From an uncultured Bacilli bacterium (lineage in GTDB: Bacteria; Bacillota_I; Bacilli_A; RF39; UBA660): DNA of 64,000 bases. The stretch lies in NCBI GenBank assembly GCA_934130375.1, contig CAKOXW010000002.1:186001-250000 (forward strand). Direction: 5' to 3'. The position numbers and the translations under genes are program-made. The notes under the pieces were generated by a model that was given only the letters and a program-made list of their open reading frames with translations, had not been told where the DNA came from and searched no databases. Each line of letters begins with the position of its first letter. Position 1 is the first letter of the stretch. This document shows, piece by piece, positions 1 through 8,419 of the stretch.

Positions 1-2
1 AG

Positions 3-1184
3 TATGGTATGCTTATGTCAAAACACGGATTTAAACCAATTTTCGTCGGATATGATGAAGGCGGATTAAAAGCAGCAGCAATGATACTTGTAAAAGAACA
101 ATTAAATTTTAAAGTAGGATATTGTCCAAGAGGGTATTTAGTTGATTTTAATAATTACAAACTCGTTGAAGATTTTACCTTTGCATTAAAGTCTTACCTT
201 TCTAAAAAAGGAATTATTTCTATTACAATTGACCCTCATATCACTCATTTAAAAAGAGATCAAAATGGTAAACCAATTGAAGAAAGTAGCAATGGTGTTA
301 CTATATCAGAAGCATTAAAAAGAATTGGATATGTACATAATGGTTTTAACTTATATTTTGAAAATTTAAAACCAAGATGGAATATGGTTCTTAAAACAGA
401 TAAAACTCCAATTGAAATATTTAATGGTTTTCAAAAACAAACAAGAACTAAAATTAGAAATAGTTTAAGAAAAGGTGTTGAAATATATAAAGGAAATAGA
501 GATGATTTAACTTTATTTTATCAAATGATAAATAAGAAGCAAAACAGAAAATATGATTATTATCTAGATATGCACACTTTATTCACACCATTTAATATGT
601 TTGATGTATATTTTGCAAGAATTAATACAGAAGTATTTTTAAGAAATAGTAATTTACTTTATGAACACGAGATGAAGAAAAACAATAAACTTGCTGAAGC
701 ACTTCAAAAACCTATTAAAGATCCTAGAGAAAAAGGAAAATTATTAAATAAGAAAATAGAATCTGATAAATTATTAAATTCATATAAAAACGATGTTATA
801 TTTGGAACTAAACTACATAGAGATAGTAAATACATTGTTATTGCATCTAATGCAATTGTAAAATATGGAAATGAAATATTTTTCTTAATAGATGGTATTA
901 ACTTTAAATTCAAAAACTTTAATGCTAACCACTTATTAAAATGGAAAATTATTGAAGAATATAGTAAGAAAGGATTCACTAAATTTCATTTTAATGGTAT
1001 TACAGGAGATTTTACTAAGAAGAATAAATATACTGGATTATTAACTTTTAAAAAGGGATTTAATGCAGTTGTAACAGAATATATAGGTGAATATACATTT
1101 GTTTTTAATCACTTAAAATATGGAATGTATAAAATTGTTAAACCAATATTAGATATTGGTGGCGATAGTATGAAAAAAGACTAG
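3..1184 (+). CDS. FemAB-family peptidoglycan bridge aminoacyltransferase (5' truncated by window)
   Basis: The reading frame is open to the window edge, so the true start lies upstream and about 394 codons are visible. The order of elements fits FemA/FemX/MurM-type enzymes, which add amino acids from aminoacyl-tRNA to the lipid II peptide at the inner membrane face. A GNAT-like N-half (KHGFKPIFVGYDEGGLKAAAM) is followed by a second GNAT half. That half is interrupted at about residues 220-262 by a charged helical arm (EHEMKKNNKLAEALQ...KIESDKLL), which is the typical Fem coiled coil. The C-terminal part has FHFNGITGDF, usual for the family. It is one of only two genes in the left arm transcribed towards the origin. 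It is followed directly by a strong terminator. Which amino acid or bridge position it serves cannot be told. Confidence 0.85.
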   Translation, partial: YGMLMSKHGFKPIFVGYDEGGLKAAAMILVKEQLNFKVGYCPRGYLVDFNNYKLVEDFTFALKSYLSKKGIISITIDPHITHLKRDQNGKPIEESSNGVTISEALKRIGYVHNGFNLYFENLKPRWNMVLKTDKTPIEIFNGFQKQTRTKIRNSLRKGVEIYKGNRDDLTLFYQMINKKQNRKYDYYLDMHTLFTPFNMFDVYFARINTEVFLRNSNLLYEHEMKKNNKLAEALQKPIKDPREKGKLLNKKIESDKLLNSYKNDVIFGTKLHRDSKYIVIASNAIVKYGNEIFFLIDGINFKFKNFNANHLLKWKIIEEYSKKGFTKFHFNGITGDFTKKNKYTGLLTFKKGFNAVVTEYIGEYTFVFNHLKYGMYKIVKPILDIGGDSMKKD

Positions 1185-1206
1185 GAAAACTAGTCTTTTT
1201 CAATTT
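1174..1206 (+). terminator. Terminator of the FemAB gene
   Basis: A perfect 11-bp stem AAAAAGACTAG/CTAGTCTTTTT with a 5-nt loop overlaps the stop codon and runs into T-rich sequence. Confidence 0.85.
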
Positions 1207-1244
1207 TTTCGTTTATTATGTCAATTTCTTTAAATGTTAAATCA

Positions 1245-1577
1245 CTATTTAATTATAAAGTTTCTTACAATTTCAAATAAAGATCCAATTACTAAGAATA
1301 TTAAAGATGCTGTTGCACCCTTTCCAAAACAAGCTGCTTTCCATTTTTTATCTTTATCATCTTTTAAAACAAAAAATAAAGCATACCCAATTAGAAAATT
1401 TGAAAAACCTGCAAGAATAAACACTATTTTTTGCATTATAGGTTTATTGTCATATATATCAATATCTTTTTTTAATATTTCTTTTTTATAGTCTCTCAAC
1501 TCATCTATTGCCTTTTCTTCAAGTCTATTCAATTTATCATTCTCTTCTTTTAAATTTTTGTTCAAATTCTTTAACAT
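1245..1577 (-). CDS. Small membrane protein with N-terminal coiled coil, unknown function
   Basis: This 110-residue protein was not recognised as a named family. Residues 1-45 are charged and heptad-like (NLNKNLKEENDKLNRLEEKAIDELRDYKKEI). Two hydrophobic helices follow, at about residues 48-70 (IVFILAGFSNFLIGYALFFVL) and 86-107 (ATASLIFLVIGSLFEIVRNFII). An AAGGAGG ribosome binding site 6 nt before the ATG supports this strand. The overlapping + strand frame has no such site. A likely promoter and a three-codon mini-ORF lie upstream. It is a single gene downstream of tuf, separated from it by a terminator. Confidence 0.7.
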   Translation of the reverse strand: MLKNLNKNLKEENDKLNRLEEKAIDELRDYKKEILKKDIDIYDNKPIMQKIVFILAGFSNFLIGYALFFVLKDDKDKKWKAACFGKGATASLIFLVIGSLFEIVRNFIIK

Positions 1578-1619
1578 ACGTTCCTCCTTATTATTTACTA
1601 TTATCGTTTACAATATAAA

Positions 1620-1631
1620 TCATTTTTTCAT
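1620..1631 (-). other. Three-codon leader ORF (Met-Lys-Lys-stop) with strong SD
   Basis: On the minus strand GAGGAGG sits 5 nt before ATG AAA AAA TGA, upstream of the 110-residue membrane protein gene. The SD spacing is as good as for real genes here. It may be a regulatory leader peptide, a remnant start, or chance in AT-rich DNA. Confidence 0.3.
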
Positions 1632-1658
1632 AATTTCCTCCTCTATTTTTACAATAAA

Positions 1659-1691
1659 ATTATAGCATAACACCTCCCCCCCATTTGTCAA
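1659..1691 (-). promoter_or_regulatory. Possible promoter of the small membrane protein gene
   Basis: A perfect TATAAT (1659-1664) is preceded by TTGACA (1686-1691), but the spacer is 21 bp, longer than the ideal 17. The -35 box lies in an unusually GC-rich patch (a seven-C tract and gggcgaggg at 1675-1702). The rest of the 1632-1832 interval holds nothing recognisable apart from the tuf terminator. Confidence 0.4.
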
Positions 1692-1832
1692 TGGGCGAGG
1701 GCGTTTTTTAGGCCTATTTTTGACGAAAATTTACAAAATGTATTGATAAGCTTAAAGTAGACAGTCAATTTGAAAAATTAAAGTTTTTTACTTTATTGTT
1801 TTTTTGCACTTTAACATATTTTTCTTATACAT

Positions 1833-1854
1833 AAAAAGAACTCTTGCGAGTTCT
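1833..1854 (-). terminator. Terminator of tuf / end of str operon
   Basis: On the minus strand a 7-bp stem AGAACTC/GAGTTCT with a 4-nt loop follows the tuf stop and runs into a T tract. Confidence 0.85.
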
Positions 1855-1862
1855 AATTTTAA

Positions 1863-3047
1863 TTATTTATCAATTTTACTTACAACACCAGAACCAACTG
1901 TTCTACCACCTTCACGGATTGAGAATTTAGTTCCTTGTTCAATAGCAATTGGGTGAATAAGTTCAACAGTCATTCTTGTATTATCTCCAGGCATAACCAT
2001 TTCAGTTCCTTCTGGTAATTCGATAACACCAGTTACATCTGTAGTTCTAAAATAGAATTGAGGTCTGTAATTTGAGAAGAATGGAGTATGTCTTCCACCT
2101 TCTTCTTTAGAAAGTACATAAACTTCAGCTTCAAATTTAGTATGTGGAGTAACTGTTCCTGGTTTAGCTAAAACTTGTCCACGTTCAACTTCGTCACGAG
2201 TAATACCACGTAATAATACACCAGCATTATCTCCTGCTTGAGCGAAGTCTAATTGTTTACGGAACATTTCAATTCCTGTAACTGTAGTTTTTCTAGTATC
2301 TTTGATACCAACTATTTCAACTTCTTCATTTAATTTTAATGTACCACGTTCAACACGGCCTGTAACTACTGTACCACGACCAGTGATTGTAAATACGTCT
2401 TCAATAGACATTAAGAATGGTTTATCAGTATCTCTTTCTGGAGTTGGAATCCATTCATCAACAGCATCCATTAATTCCATAATCTTATCTTCATAAGCTG
2501 GATCTCCTTCAAGAGCCTTTAATGCTGAACCACGGATAATTGGAGTGTTATCTCCATCAAATCCATAAGAACTTAATAATTCTCTTACTTCCATTTCTAC
2601 TAAGTCTAATAATTCTGGATCGTCTACCATATCACATTTATTTAGGAAAACAACCATCTTTGGAACACCAACTTGACGAGCAAGTAAGATGTGTTCTCTT
2701 GTTTGAGCCATAGGTCCATCTGTTGCAGCAATAACTAGGATAGCACCATCCATTTGAGCAGCACCAGTAATCATGTTTTTAACATAGTCAGCATGTCCTG
2801 GGCAGTCTACGTGAGCATAGTGTCTCTTAGCTGTTTCATATTCGATATGAGCAGTATTGATAGTGATTCCTCTAGCTTTTTCCTCTGGAGCCTTATCAAT
2901 GCTACCAAAATCAACTTTTTGTGCTAAACCTCTTTTTGCTAAAGTAGCACTAATTGCAGCAGTTAATGTTGTTTTACCATGGTCAACGTGACCAATTGTA
3001 CCAATATTAACATGTGGTTTTGAACGATCATATTTTTCTTTTGCCAT
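1863..3047 (-). CDS. tuf: Elongation factor Tu
   Basis: EF-Tu delivers aminoacyl-tRNA to the ribosomal A site as a GTP complex. The 394-residue product has the usual family length. It shows the G1 motif GHVDHGKT near residue 18, the switch-2 motif DCPGHADY near 80, NKCDMVDD near 135, and then the two beta-barrel domains ending in [20 protein letters not shown] stands 8 nt before the ATG. It is the last gene of the str operon (rpsL-rpsG-fusA-tuf). A 69-nt gap to fusA holds a hairpin and a plausible extra promoter, as expected for a product needed in large excess. Confidence 0.98.
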   Translation of the reverse strand: MAKEKYDRSKPHVNIGTIGHVDHGKTTLTAAISATLAKRGLAQKVDFGSIDKAPEEKARGITINTAHIEYETAKRHYAHVDCPGHADYVKNMITGAAQMDGAILVIAATDGPMAQTREHILLARQVGVPKMVVFLNKCDMVDDPELLDLVEMEVRELLSSYGFDGDNTPIIRGSALKALEGDPAYEDKIMELMDAVDEWIPTPERDTDKPFLMSIEDVFTITGRGTVVTGRVERGTLKLNEEVEIVGIKDTRKTTVTGIEMFRKQLDFAQAGDNAGVLLRGITRDEVERGQVLAKPGTVTPHTKFEAEVYVLSKEEGGRHTPFFSNYRPQFYFRTTDVTGVIELPEGTEMVMPGDNTRMTVELIHPIAIEQGTKFSIREGGRTVGSGVVSKIDK

Positions 3048-3086
3048 TTTAATTTCCTCCTTAATTTTTTTAAAATTACAATATAT

Positions 3087-3116
3087 ATTTTAACACATTG
3101 TTTTATGTGTTTTCAA
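3087..3116 (-). promoter_or_regulatory. Possible internal promoter and hairpin before tuf
   Basis: TTGAAA (3111-3116), an 18-bp spacer and TAAAAT (3087-3092) lie between fusA and tuf. The same stretch holds a perfect 7-bp inverted repeat, AACACAT/ATGTGTT (3092-3111), without a T tract, so it is more likely an RNA-processing or pausing hairpin than a terminator. Confidence 0.45.
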
Positions 3117-5189
3117 CTATTTTGCACCATTTTTCTTAATTATTTCTTCAGCAATATTTCTAGGTACTTCTTCATAGTGGTCTGGTAACATTTGGAATGT
3201 TGCTCTACCTTGTGAATTACTTCTTAGGCTTGTTGCATAACCAAACATCTCAGCAAGTGGAACTAATGCAGTTAATCTTATTGCATTACCAACTGATTCT
3301 TGTCCAGAAGGTCTTCCTCTTCTTGAAGTTAAGTCACCCATAATATTTCCAAAATATTCTTCTGGTGTTACTACATCAACCTTCATTATAGGTTCAAGTA
3401 ATACTGGCTTACATTTGTTTTTAGCTTCTTTTAATGCTAAACTTGCAGCAACTTTATAAGCCATTTCTGATGAGTCTACATCATGGTAAGATCCATCAAA
3501 TAATGTTGCTTTAACATCAACCATTGGATATCCAGCTAAGATACCAGCTGCCATAGCCTCTTGAATACCTTTATCAGTAACTGGAATATATTCTCTTGGA
3601 ACAACACCACCAACGATTGCATCAACGAATTCATATCCTTTTTCAGGATTTGGTTCGAATTTAATCCATACGTGACCATATTGTCCACGACCACCAGATT
3701 GTTTAATATATTTACCTTCACAATCAGCAGCTTGTGTTAATGTTTCACGATAAGCAACTTGTGGTCTACCAACTGTTGCTTCAACATTAAATTCTCTTCT
3801 CATTCTATCTACTAGTACATCTAGGTGTAACTCACCCATACCAGAGATAACTGTTTGACCTGTTTCTTGGTCAGTTTTTTGTTTGAAAGTTGGATCTTCT
3901 TCTGCTAACTTAGATAATGCAATACCCATCTTTTCTTGGTCTGCTTTTGATTTTGGTTCAACAGCAACTGTGATAACTGGTTCTGGGAATTCCATCTTAT
4001 CTAGAATAACTGGTTTCTTTTCATCACAAAGAGTTTCACCAGTTGTAGTATTTTTAAGACCTACTGCTGCAGCAATATCACCTGCATATACTTCTTGTAT
4101 TTCAGTTCTTGTATTAGCATGCATAAGTAGAATTCTACCAACTCTTTCCTTAACATTCTTATTAGAGTTTAATACATAAGAACCACTCTTTAATGTTCCT
4201 GAGTAAACTCTAAAGAATGATAATCTTCCTACGAATGGGTCAGTCATTATTTTGAACGCTAAAGCAGCAAAAGGTTCTGAATCCTTAGGATGTCTTTCTG
4301 CTGGCTCTCCATCCATAGTTTGACATTTGAATGCTGGAATATCACTTGGTGCTGGTAAATAATCAATTACACCATCAAGAGCTAATTTTACACCCATGTT
4401 AGATAGTGCAGATCCACAGAATACTGGGAAGAATTTTACACTAAGTACACCAGTACGAATTGCTTTCTTGATTGCTTCAACTGATATTTCTTTACCTTCA
4501 AGATAATCTTCCATTAATTGATCATCAAATTCTGATACACATTCAATTAATTCATTTCTCATACTTACTGCTTTATCCTTTAAGTCAGCAGGTATTTCGA
4601 TTTCAGTGTAATTTTCATCTGCATTACCATCATAATGATATGCTTTCATAGTGATTAAATCAATTACACCATTAAATTCATTTTCTGCTCCAATTGGGCA
4701 TTGAACAGCTGCTGCGTTAGCTCCTAATCTTTCATGAACTGATTCAACGCTCTTGAAGAAATCTGCTCCAAGTTTATCCATCTTATTAACGAAAATCATT
4801 CTTGGAACATTCATGCTTGATGCTTGTCTCCAAACATTTTCAGTTTGAGGTTCAACACCAGCATTAGCATCTAAAAGGGCAATAGCACCATCTAGTACTC
4901 TTAAACTTCTTGTAACTTCAATTGTAAAGTCAACGTGTCCTGGAGTATCTATAAGGTTAATTCTGTGTCCTTTCCAAAATGCAGTTGTTGCTGCAGAAGT
5001 GATAGTTATACCACGTTCTTTTTCTTGTTCCATCCAGTCCATTTGAGATTCACCATCGTGAGTTTCTCCTATTTTATGAATTTTACCAGTGTGATATAAA
5101 ACACGTTCTGAGAAAGTAGTTTTTCCGGCATCAATATGCGCCATAATACCAATATTACGAGTATTTTCTAATGAATATTCACGTGCCAT
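3117..5189 (-). CDS. fusA: Elongation factor G
   Basis: EF-G is the GTPase that drives ribosome translocation. The 690 residues match the usual bacterial length. The visible motifs are G1 AHIDAGKTT near residue 17, the RGITI effector loop, DTPGHVDF near 82, [10 protein letters not shown] near 136, and the domain IV segment [12 protein letters not shown] near 505. It lies 9 nt after rpsG within the str operon and 69 nt before tuf. No second copy of fusA is in the window. Confidence 0.98.
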   Translation of the reverse strand: MAREYSLENTRNIGIMAHIDAGKTTFSERVLYHTGKIHKIGETHDGESQMDWMEQEKERGITITSAATTAFWKGHRINLIDTPGHVDFTIEVTRSLRVLDGAIALLDANAGVEPQTENVWRQASSMNVPRMIFVNKMDKLGADFFKSVESVHERLGANAAAVQCPIGAENEFNGVIDLITMKAYHYDGNADENYTEIEIPADLKDKAVSMRNELIECVSEFDDQLMEDYLEGKEISVEAIKKAIRTGVLSVKFFPVFCGSALSNMGVKLALDGVIDYLPAPSDIPAFKCQTMDGEPAERHPKDSEPFAALAFKIMTDPFVGRLSFFRVYSGTLKSGSYVLNSNKNVKERVGRILLMHANTRTEIQEVYAGDIAAAVGLKNTTTGETLCDEKKPVILDKMEFPEPVITVAVEPKSKADQEKMGIALSKLAEEDPTFKQKTDQETGQTVISGMGELHLDVLVDRMRREFNVEATVGRPQVAYRETLTQAADCEGKYIKQSGGRGQYGHVWIKFEPNPEKGYEFVDAIVGGVVPREYIPVTDKGIQEAMAAGILAGYPMVDVKATLFDGSYHDVDSSEMAYKVAASLALKEAKNKCKPVLLEPIMKVDVVTPEEYFGNIMGDLTSRRGRPSGQESVGNAIRLTALVPLAEMFGYATSLRSNSQGRATFQMLPDHYEEVPRNIAEEIIKKNGAK

Positions 5190-5198
5190 AACTACCTC

Positions 5199-5666
5199 CT
5201 ACCAACGATAATGTGCAAATGCCTTATTAGCTTCTGCCATTCTATGAGTATCTTCTCTCTTTTTAACTGCACCACCTGTTGAATTTGATGCATCTACTAT
5301 TTCATTGGCTAATTTTTCAGCCATTGATTTACCGCCTCTATTTCTAGCAGCAGTATCTAACCAACGAAGTGCAAGTGATTGTGCTCTTTCATTACTAACT
5401 TCCATAGGAACTTGGTAATTAGCACCACCAACACGTCTTGCTTTAACTTCTAAAGCTGGTTTAACATTTTCTAATGCTTTAGTAAATACTTCGTTAGGAT
5501 CACTATTAGTTTTTTCCTTAACGATATTAAAAGCATCATATACTATTGTTTCAGCTTTTCCTCTTTTACCATCAACCATTATTTGGTTAATTAACTTAGT
5601 AACAACCTTTGAATGGTAAACTGGATCTGCTAAAACATCTCTTTTTACAGCTCTTCTTTTACGCAT
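5199..5666 (-). CDS. rpsG: Ribosomal protein S7
   Basis: S7 initiates assembly of the 16S rRNA 3' major domain (30S head). The 155-residue product carries the conserved N-terminus [19 protein letters not shown], the block [12 protein letters not shown] and the C-terminal [20 protein letters not shown]. It sits between rpsL and fusA in the classical str order, 19 nt after rpsL. AAGGAGG precedes the ATG. Confidence 0.98.
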   Translation of the reverse strand: MRKRRAVKRDVLADPVYHSKVVTKLINQIMVDGKRGKAETIVYDAFNIVKEKTNSDPNEVFTKALENVKPALEVKARRVGGANYQVPMEVSNERAQSLALRWLDTAARNRGGKSMAEKLANEIVDASNSTGGAVKKREDTHRMAEANKAFAHYRW

Positions 5667-5685
5667 TATTTTTCCTCCTTAATTA

Positions 5686-6102
5686 TTATTTCTTTTTAGG
5701 TCTTTTAGCACCATATTTTGAACGGCCTTGCATTCTATTTTGAACACCAGCAGTATCTAATGTACCACGAATAATGTGATAACGAACACCGATTAGATCT
5801 GGAACACGTCCACCACGAATTAATACAACGCTATGTTCTTGTAAGTTATGTCCTTCACCAGGAATATAACAAGTTACTTCCATACCATTTGATAATCTAA
5901 CTCTGGCATATTTTCTTAATGCTGAGTTTGGTTTTTTAGGTGTAGTAGTACCAACACGAGTACATACTCCACGCTTTTGAGGTGCATCTTGCTGAGTTTG
6001 CTTTCTTTGAATTGTATTTAATCCAACACCTAAAACTGGAGATTTACTTTTTCTAGTTTTTTTACTTCTACCTTTTCTTACTATTTGATTAATTGTAGGC
6101 AT
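5686..6102 (-). CDS. rpsL: Ribosomal protein S12
   Basis: S12 lines the decoding centre of the 30S subunit. The start is set at [12 protein letters not shown] (138 residues), because GGAAAGGAG lies just upstream. An in-frame start 8 codons earlier adds non-homologous residues and has no SD. The decoding-loop segment [12 protein letters not shown] retains the wild-type lysine at which streptomycin-resistance changes occur. The [26 protein letters not shown] block is intact. It is the first gene of the str operon. Confidence 0.97.
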   Translation of the reverse strand: MPTINQIVRKGRSKKTRKSKSPVLGVGLNTIQRKQTQQDAPQKRGVCTRVGTTTPKKPNSALRKYARVRLSNGMEVTCYIPGEGHNLQEHSVVLIRGGRVPDLIGVRYHIIRGTLDTAGVQNRMQGRSKYGAKRPKKK

Positions 6103-6190
6103 ATTTTTAACTCCTTTCCTTAGCACACATCCAAGTGTATCCTGTATAATTTAAATATAAGTCAAAACCTAAGTTTCAACAAACGTTAAT

Positions 6191-6219
6191 AATATATCAC
6201 TTATAAACAGACATGTCAA
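6191..6219 (-). promoter_or_regulatory. str operon promoter
   Basis: A consensus -35 TTGACA (6214-6219) and -10 TATATT (6191-6196) are 17 bp apart on the minus strand. They lie about 90 nt before rpsL and just behind the terminator of the upstream gene. The leader contains a short hairpin (ACAC/GTGT) shortly before the rpsL SD. Confidence 0.8.
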
Positions 6220-6232
6220 CACAAACAAAGAA

Positions 6233-6255
6233 AAAAAGTGAAAAACTCACTTTTT
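6233..6255 (-). terminator. Terminator of the 42-residue-repeat gene
   Basis: A 9-bp stem AAAAAGTGA/TCACTTTTT overlaps the stop codon and is followed on the minus strand by a T tract. Confidence 0.8.
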
Positions 6256-7338
6256 CTTAATCTTGCCAATCATAATCGTATCTACAAAACTAGTATACTC
6301 ATTATATTCTATTTTATCAGCAAACAATATTGCATTTTTACTTCTTTCAAAACTTGCATTCATTACATTTGCTTTTGAAAACTCTCTTGTAAATTCAACA
6401 TCACGAAGATTAGTACAATAAAAATTATTATTCTTTATAGCTTGAGGGTCAATTATCGCACCACTACTTCCTTTAAATGAACAGCCCTCAATTAATGTAT
6501 CATCAAATTCGCCAACAAATGTAACTCCATCACACATACAATTTGTTAAATCCTTATCTGCTATTGTCTGTGGGTTGATTTCAATATAGCCAGAGCATCC
6601 AGTAAAATTCGCACCACTAATCTCAACATTATCTAGACTTCCTTCAATAGTCGCATCTTCAAGCACACAATATTTAATTGATGCATTATCTAATAATTGT
6701 GGAACTATTACCGCATTTTCAGAACCAGCAAACTCACTTAACTCAATATTGCAATCTTCAAACGTACCATCAAAGTAAACATCTCTAAAATTACATGATG
6801 ACAAGTCGCCTTGAAATATAGTTTGAGGATCAATAACTGCATTTTTACTTCCTTCAAAATCCGCACCAAAAATCATCGCATCTTCAAAAGAGCCAATAAA
6901 ATTAACATTATCTAATATTGTATAAGACAAATTCTTATCAACAATAGTTTCTGGATTTATATTAATATTGCCAATTGCTCCCATAAAAGACACACCTTTT
7001 ATAAATACATTATCAAAAGAGCCTTCTATTAATACACCATTTAAAGAAGTATCACTTAAATCTTTATTATAAACCTCTTGTGGATTAATTTTCACACCAT
7101 TTAAATATCCTAAAGACATACCAGCAACATCTACGTTCTTAAACGATAAACCACTGACACTTATACCCAATTTATGAAAAGCAACCATTATGTCTTCGTT
7201 AATAATATAGTGATCTTCAAATTTATCAAAAAGTATGGATTTTTTTACATTATCACTAAAATCGATTTTATAATCTATTTCACACTTTGCAAACCCCAAT
7301 ACCAATTCCCTTAACATTTCAACATACTTATCTTTCAT
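6247..7338 (-). CDS. Protein of seven ~42-residue repeats, pentapeptide-repeat-like beta solenoid
   Basis: No function is assigned. The first ~58 residues are non-repetitive. After them the chain consists of about seven tandem units of 42-43 residues with a pattern like xVxFxGSFDxxxIxGxSF, then GSxGAxINPQTIxDKDLSxxxLx. Each unit has two or three five-residue steps of pentapeptide type (a hydrophobic residue every fifth position), so a right-handed beta helix is a reasonable guess. The start is placed at MKDKYVEM (363 residues), because AGGAGG precedes it. An earlier in-frame start lacks an SD. No signal peptide is visible, so it is probably cytoplasmic. It is a single gene with its own terminator, divergent from the radical SAM gene. 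Confidence 0.75.
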   Translation of the reverse strand: MKDKYVEMLRELVLGFAKCEIDYKIDFSDNVKKSILFDKFEDHYIINEDIMVAFHKLGISVSGLSFKNVDVAGMSLGYLNGVKINPQEVYNKDLSDTSLNGVLIEGSFDNVFIKGVSFMGAIGNININPETIVDKNLSYTILDNVNFIGSFEDAMIFGADFEGSKNAVIDPQTIFQGDLSSCNFRDVYFDGTFEDCNIELSEFAGSENAVIVPQLLDNASIKYCVLEDATIEGSLDNVEISGANFTGCSGYIEINPQTIADKDLTNCMCDGVTFVGEFDDTLIEGCSFKGSSGAIIDPQAIKNNNFYCTNLRDVEFTREFSKANVMNASFERSKNAILFADKIEYNEYTSFVDTIMIGKIKKK

Positions 7339-7393
7339 ATAGCCTCCTGATAATTTTATCATATATTAATTCATTTTATATGTCAATTGATGC

Positions 7394-7399
7394 TATAAT
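7394..7399 (+). promoter_or_regulatory. -10 box of the radical SAM gene
   Basis: A perfect TATAAT stands 15 nt before the start codon at 7415. No good -35 lies 16-18 bp upstream, so only the -10 is called. The transcript leader would be very short. Confidence 0.4.
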
Positions 7400-7414
7400 A
7401 AATATGGTGATTTT

Positions 7415-8338
7415 ATGTTTAAATACACATTAGATAACAAAAGATACTATACCTTAAACTATTACTATAAAACTAAATATAATAGCAAAGTTTTTAAAGT
7501 AAGCTTAAATGCTAACTTCGGATGCCCAAATAAGAAAAATGGAGGCGGATGCATATACTGCCTTAATGGTAGTGGCGAGAATAGAGGTATGGATTTAATA
7601 GAGCAATTTATAAAAGTAAGAGATATTATGAGTAAAAAATGGCCAGATAGTAAGTACATAGGCTATTTCCAAGCAGATACTAACACATATGCTCCACTTG
7701 AAGTATTAAAAGAAAATTATGAAAAAATATTAAAGCTTGATAATGTAGTTGGTTTAAATATTGCAACAAGATGTGATTGTTTGCCTAATGATGTACTTGA
7801 TTATTTAGAAGAGCTTAATAAAAGAACAAATCTTACTATTGAACTAGGATTACAGACAATACATGAAACAACTTCAAAACTAATTAATAGAGGACACACT
7901 CTAAAACAATTTGAAAATGCTGTTTTAGAACTTAGAAAAAGAAATATTAATGTGGTTGTACATGTTATAAATGGATTACCTTATGAAACTAAAGAAATGA
8001 TGCTTGAAACTATAAAATATGTTTCACATTTGGATATACAAGGTATTAAAATTCATATGTTGTTCGTATTAAAGGGTACTGAGTTAGAGAAATTATATAA
8101 AAAAGAGAAATTTCATATTCTTACAAGAGAAGAATATGTTGATATTGTTTGCGATGAATTAGAATTATTAAGAGAAGATATTGTAATTAATAGAATTACT
8201 GGTGACCCTGATAAGAATTTAGTTATTGAACCAACTTGGTTAATAAAAAAATTTGGTGTATTAAATGAAATTGATAAAGAAATGGAAAGAAGAAATTCTT
8301 ACCAAGGAATAAAGTATGAAGATATATTAGATAAATAG
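7415..8338 (+). CDS. Radical SAM protein, YtqA/TIGR01212 family
   Basis: The product (307 residues) starts with NYYYKTKYNSKVFKVSLNANFGCPNKK. It has the family's cluster motif CPNKKNGGGCIYC around residue 43, wider than the usual CX3CX2C and typical of YtqA/YhcC proteins. ELGLQT and HVINGLPYET motifs of the SAM barrel follow. The family is widespread but its substrate is not established to my knowledge, though tRNA-related work is often suspected. The SD is weak (GGTGA 5 nt before ATG). It converges on ftsH, and the two genes have separate terminators in the 66-nt gap. Confidence 0.85.
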   Translation: MFKYTLDNKRYYTLNYYYKTKYNSKVFKVSLNANFGCPNKKNGGGCIYCLNGSGENRGMDLIEQFIKVRDIMSKKWPDSKYIGYFQADTNTYAPLEVLKENYEKILKLDNVVGLNIATRCDCLPNDVLDYLEELNKRTNLTIELGLQTIHETTSKLINRGHTLKQFENAVLELRKRNINVVVHVINGLPYETKEMMLETIKYVSHLDIQGIKIHMLFVLKGTELEKLYKKEKFHILTREEYVDIVCDELELLREDIVINRITGDPDKNLVIEPTWLIKKFGVLNEIDKEMERRNSYQGIKYEDILDK

Positions 8339-8350
8339 TATATCTTTTTT
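8319..8350 (+). terminator. Terminator of the radical SAM gene
   Basis: An 8-bp stem AAGATATA/TATATCTT with a 12-nt loop encloses the stop codon and is followed by six Ts. Confidence 0.7.
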
Positions 8351-8375
8351 ATATTATTGTAATATATGCTATTTA

Positions 8376-8403
8376 AGCCCACGACTACACAAAAAAAGAA
8401 GAA
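8376..8403 (-). repeat. Post-terminator repeat, copy 1 (behind ftsH)
   Basis: This is a 28-nt sequence identical to 17180-17207. In the sense of transcription it reads ...CTTCTTTTTTT then TGTAGTCGTGGGCT, so it starts in the ftsH terminator T tract and continues with a conserved 3' tail. Confidence 0.75.
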
Positions 8404-8419
8404 ATTATTTAGTTTCTTC
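8391..8419 (-). terminator. Terminator of ftsH
   Basis: A 7-bp stem GAAGAAA/TTTCTTC encloses the ftsH stop codon and is followed on the minus strand by seven Ts. Confidence 0.8.

Noticed and set aside
1234..1491. 85-codon + strand ORF
   Set aside because: It overlaps the minus-strand membrane protein gene, which has a clear SD and a sensible two-helix topology. The + frame has neither.
1675..1710. GC-rich hairpin followed by six Ts as a + strand terminator
   Set aside because: The stem is imperfect (internal loops), and no + strand gene ends upstream except FemAB, which has its own terminator at 1174-1206.
5180..5185. CACGTG at the fusA start as another parS
   Set aside because: The flanks (TATTCACGTGCCAT) do not match TGTT...AACA, and the bases encode conserved EF-G residues.
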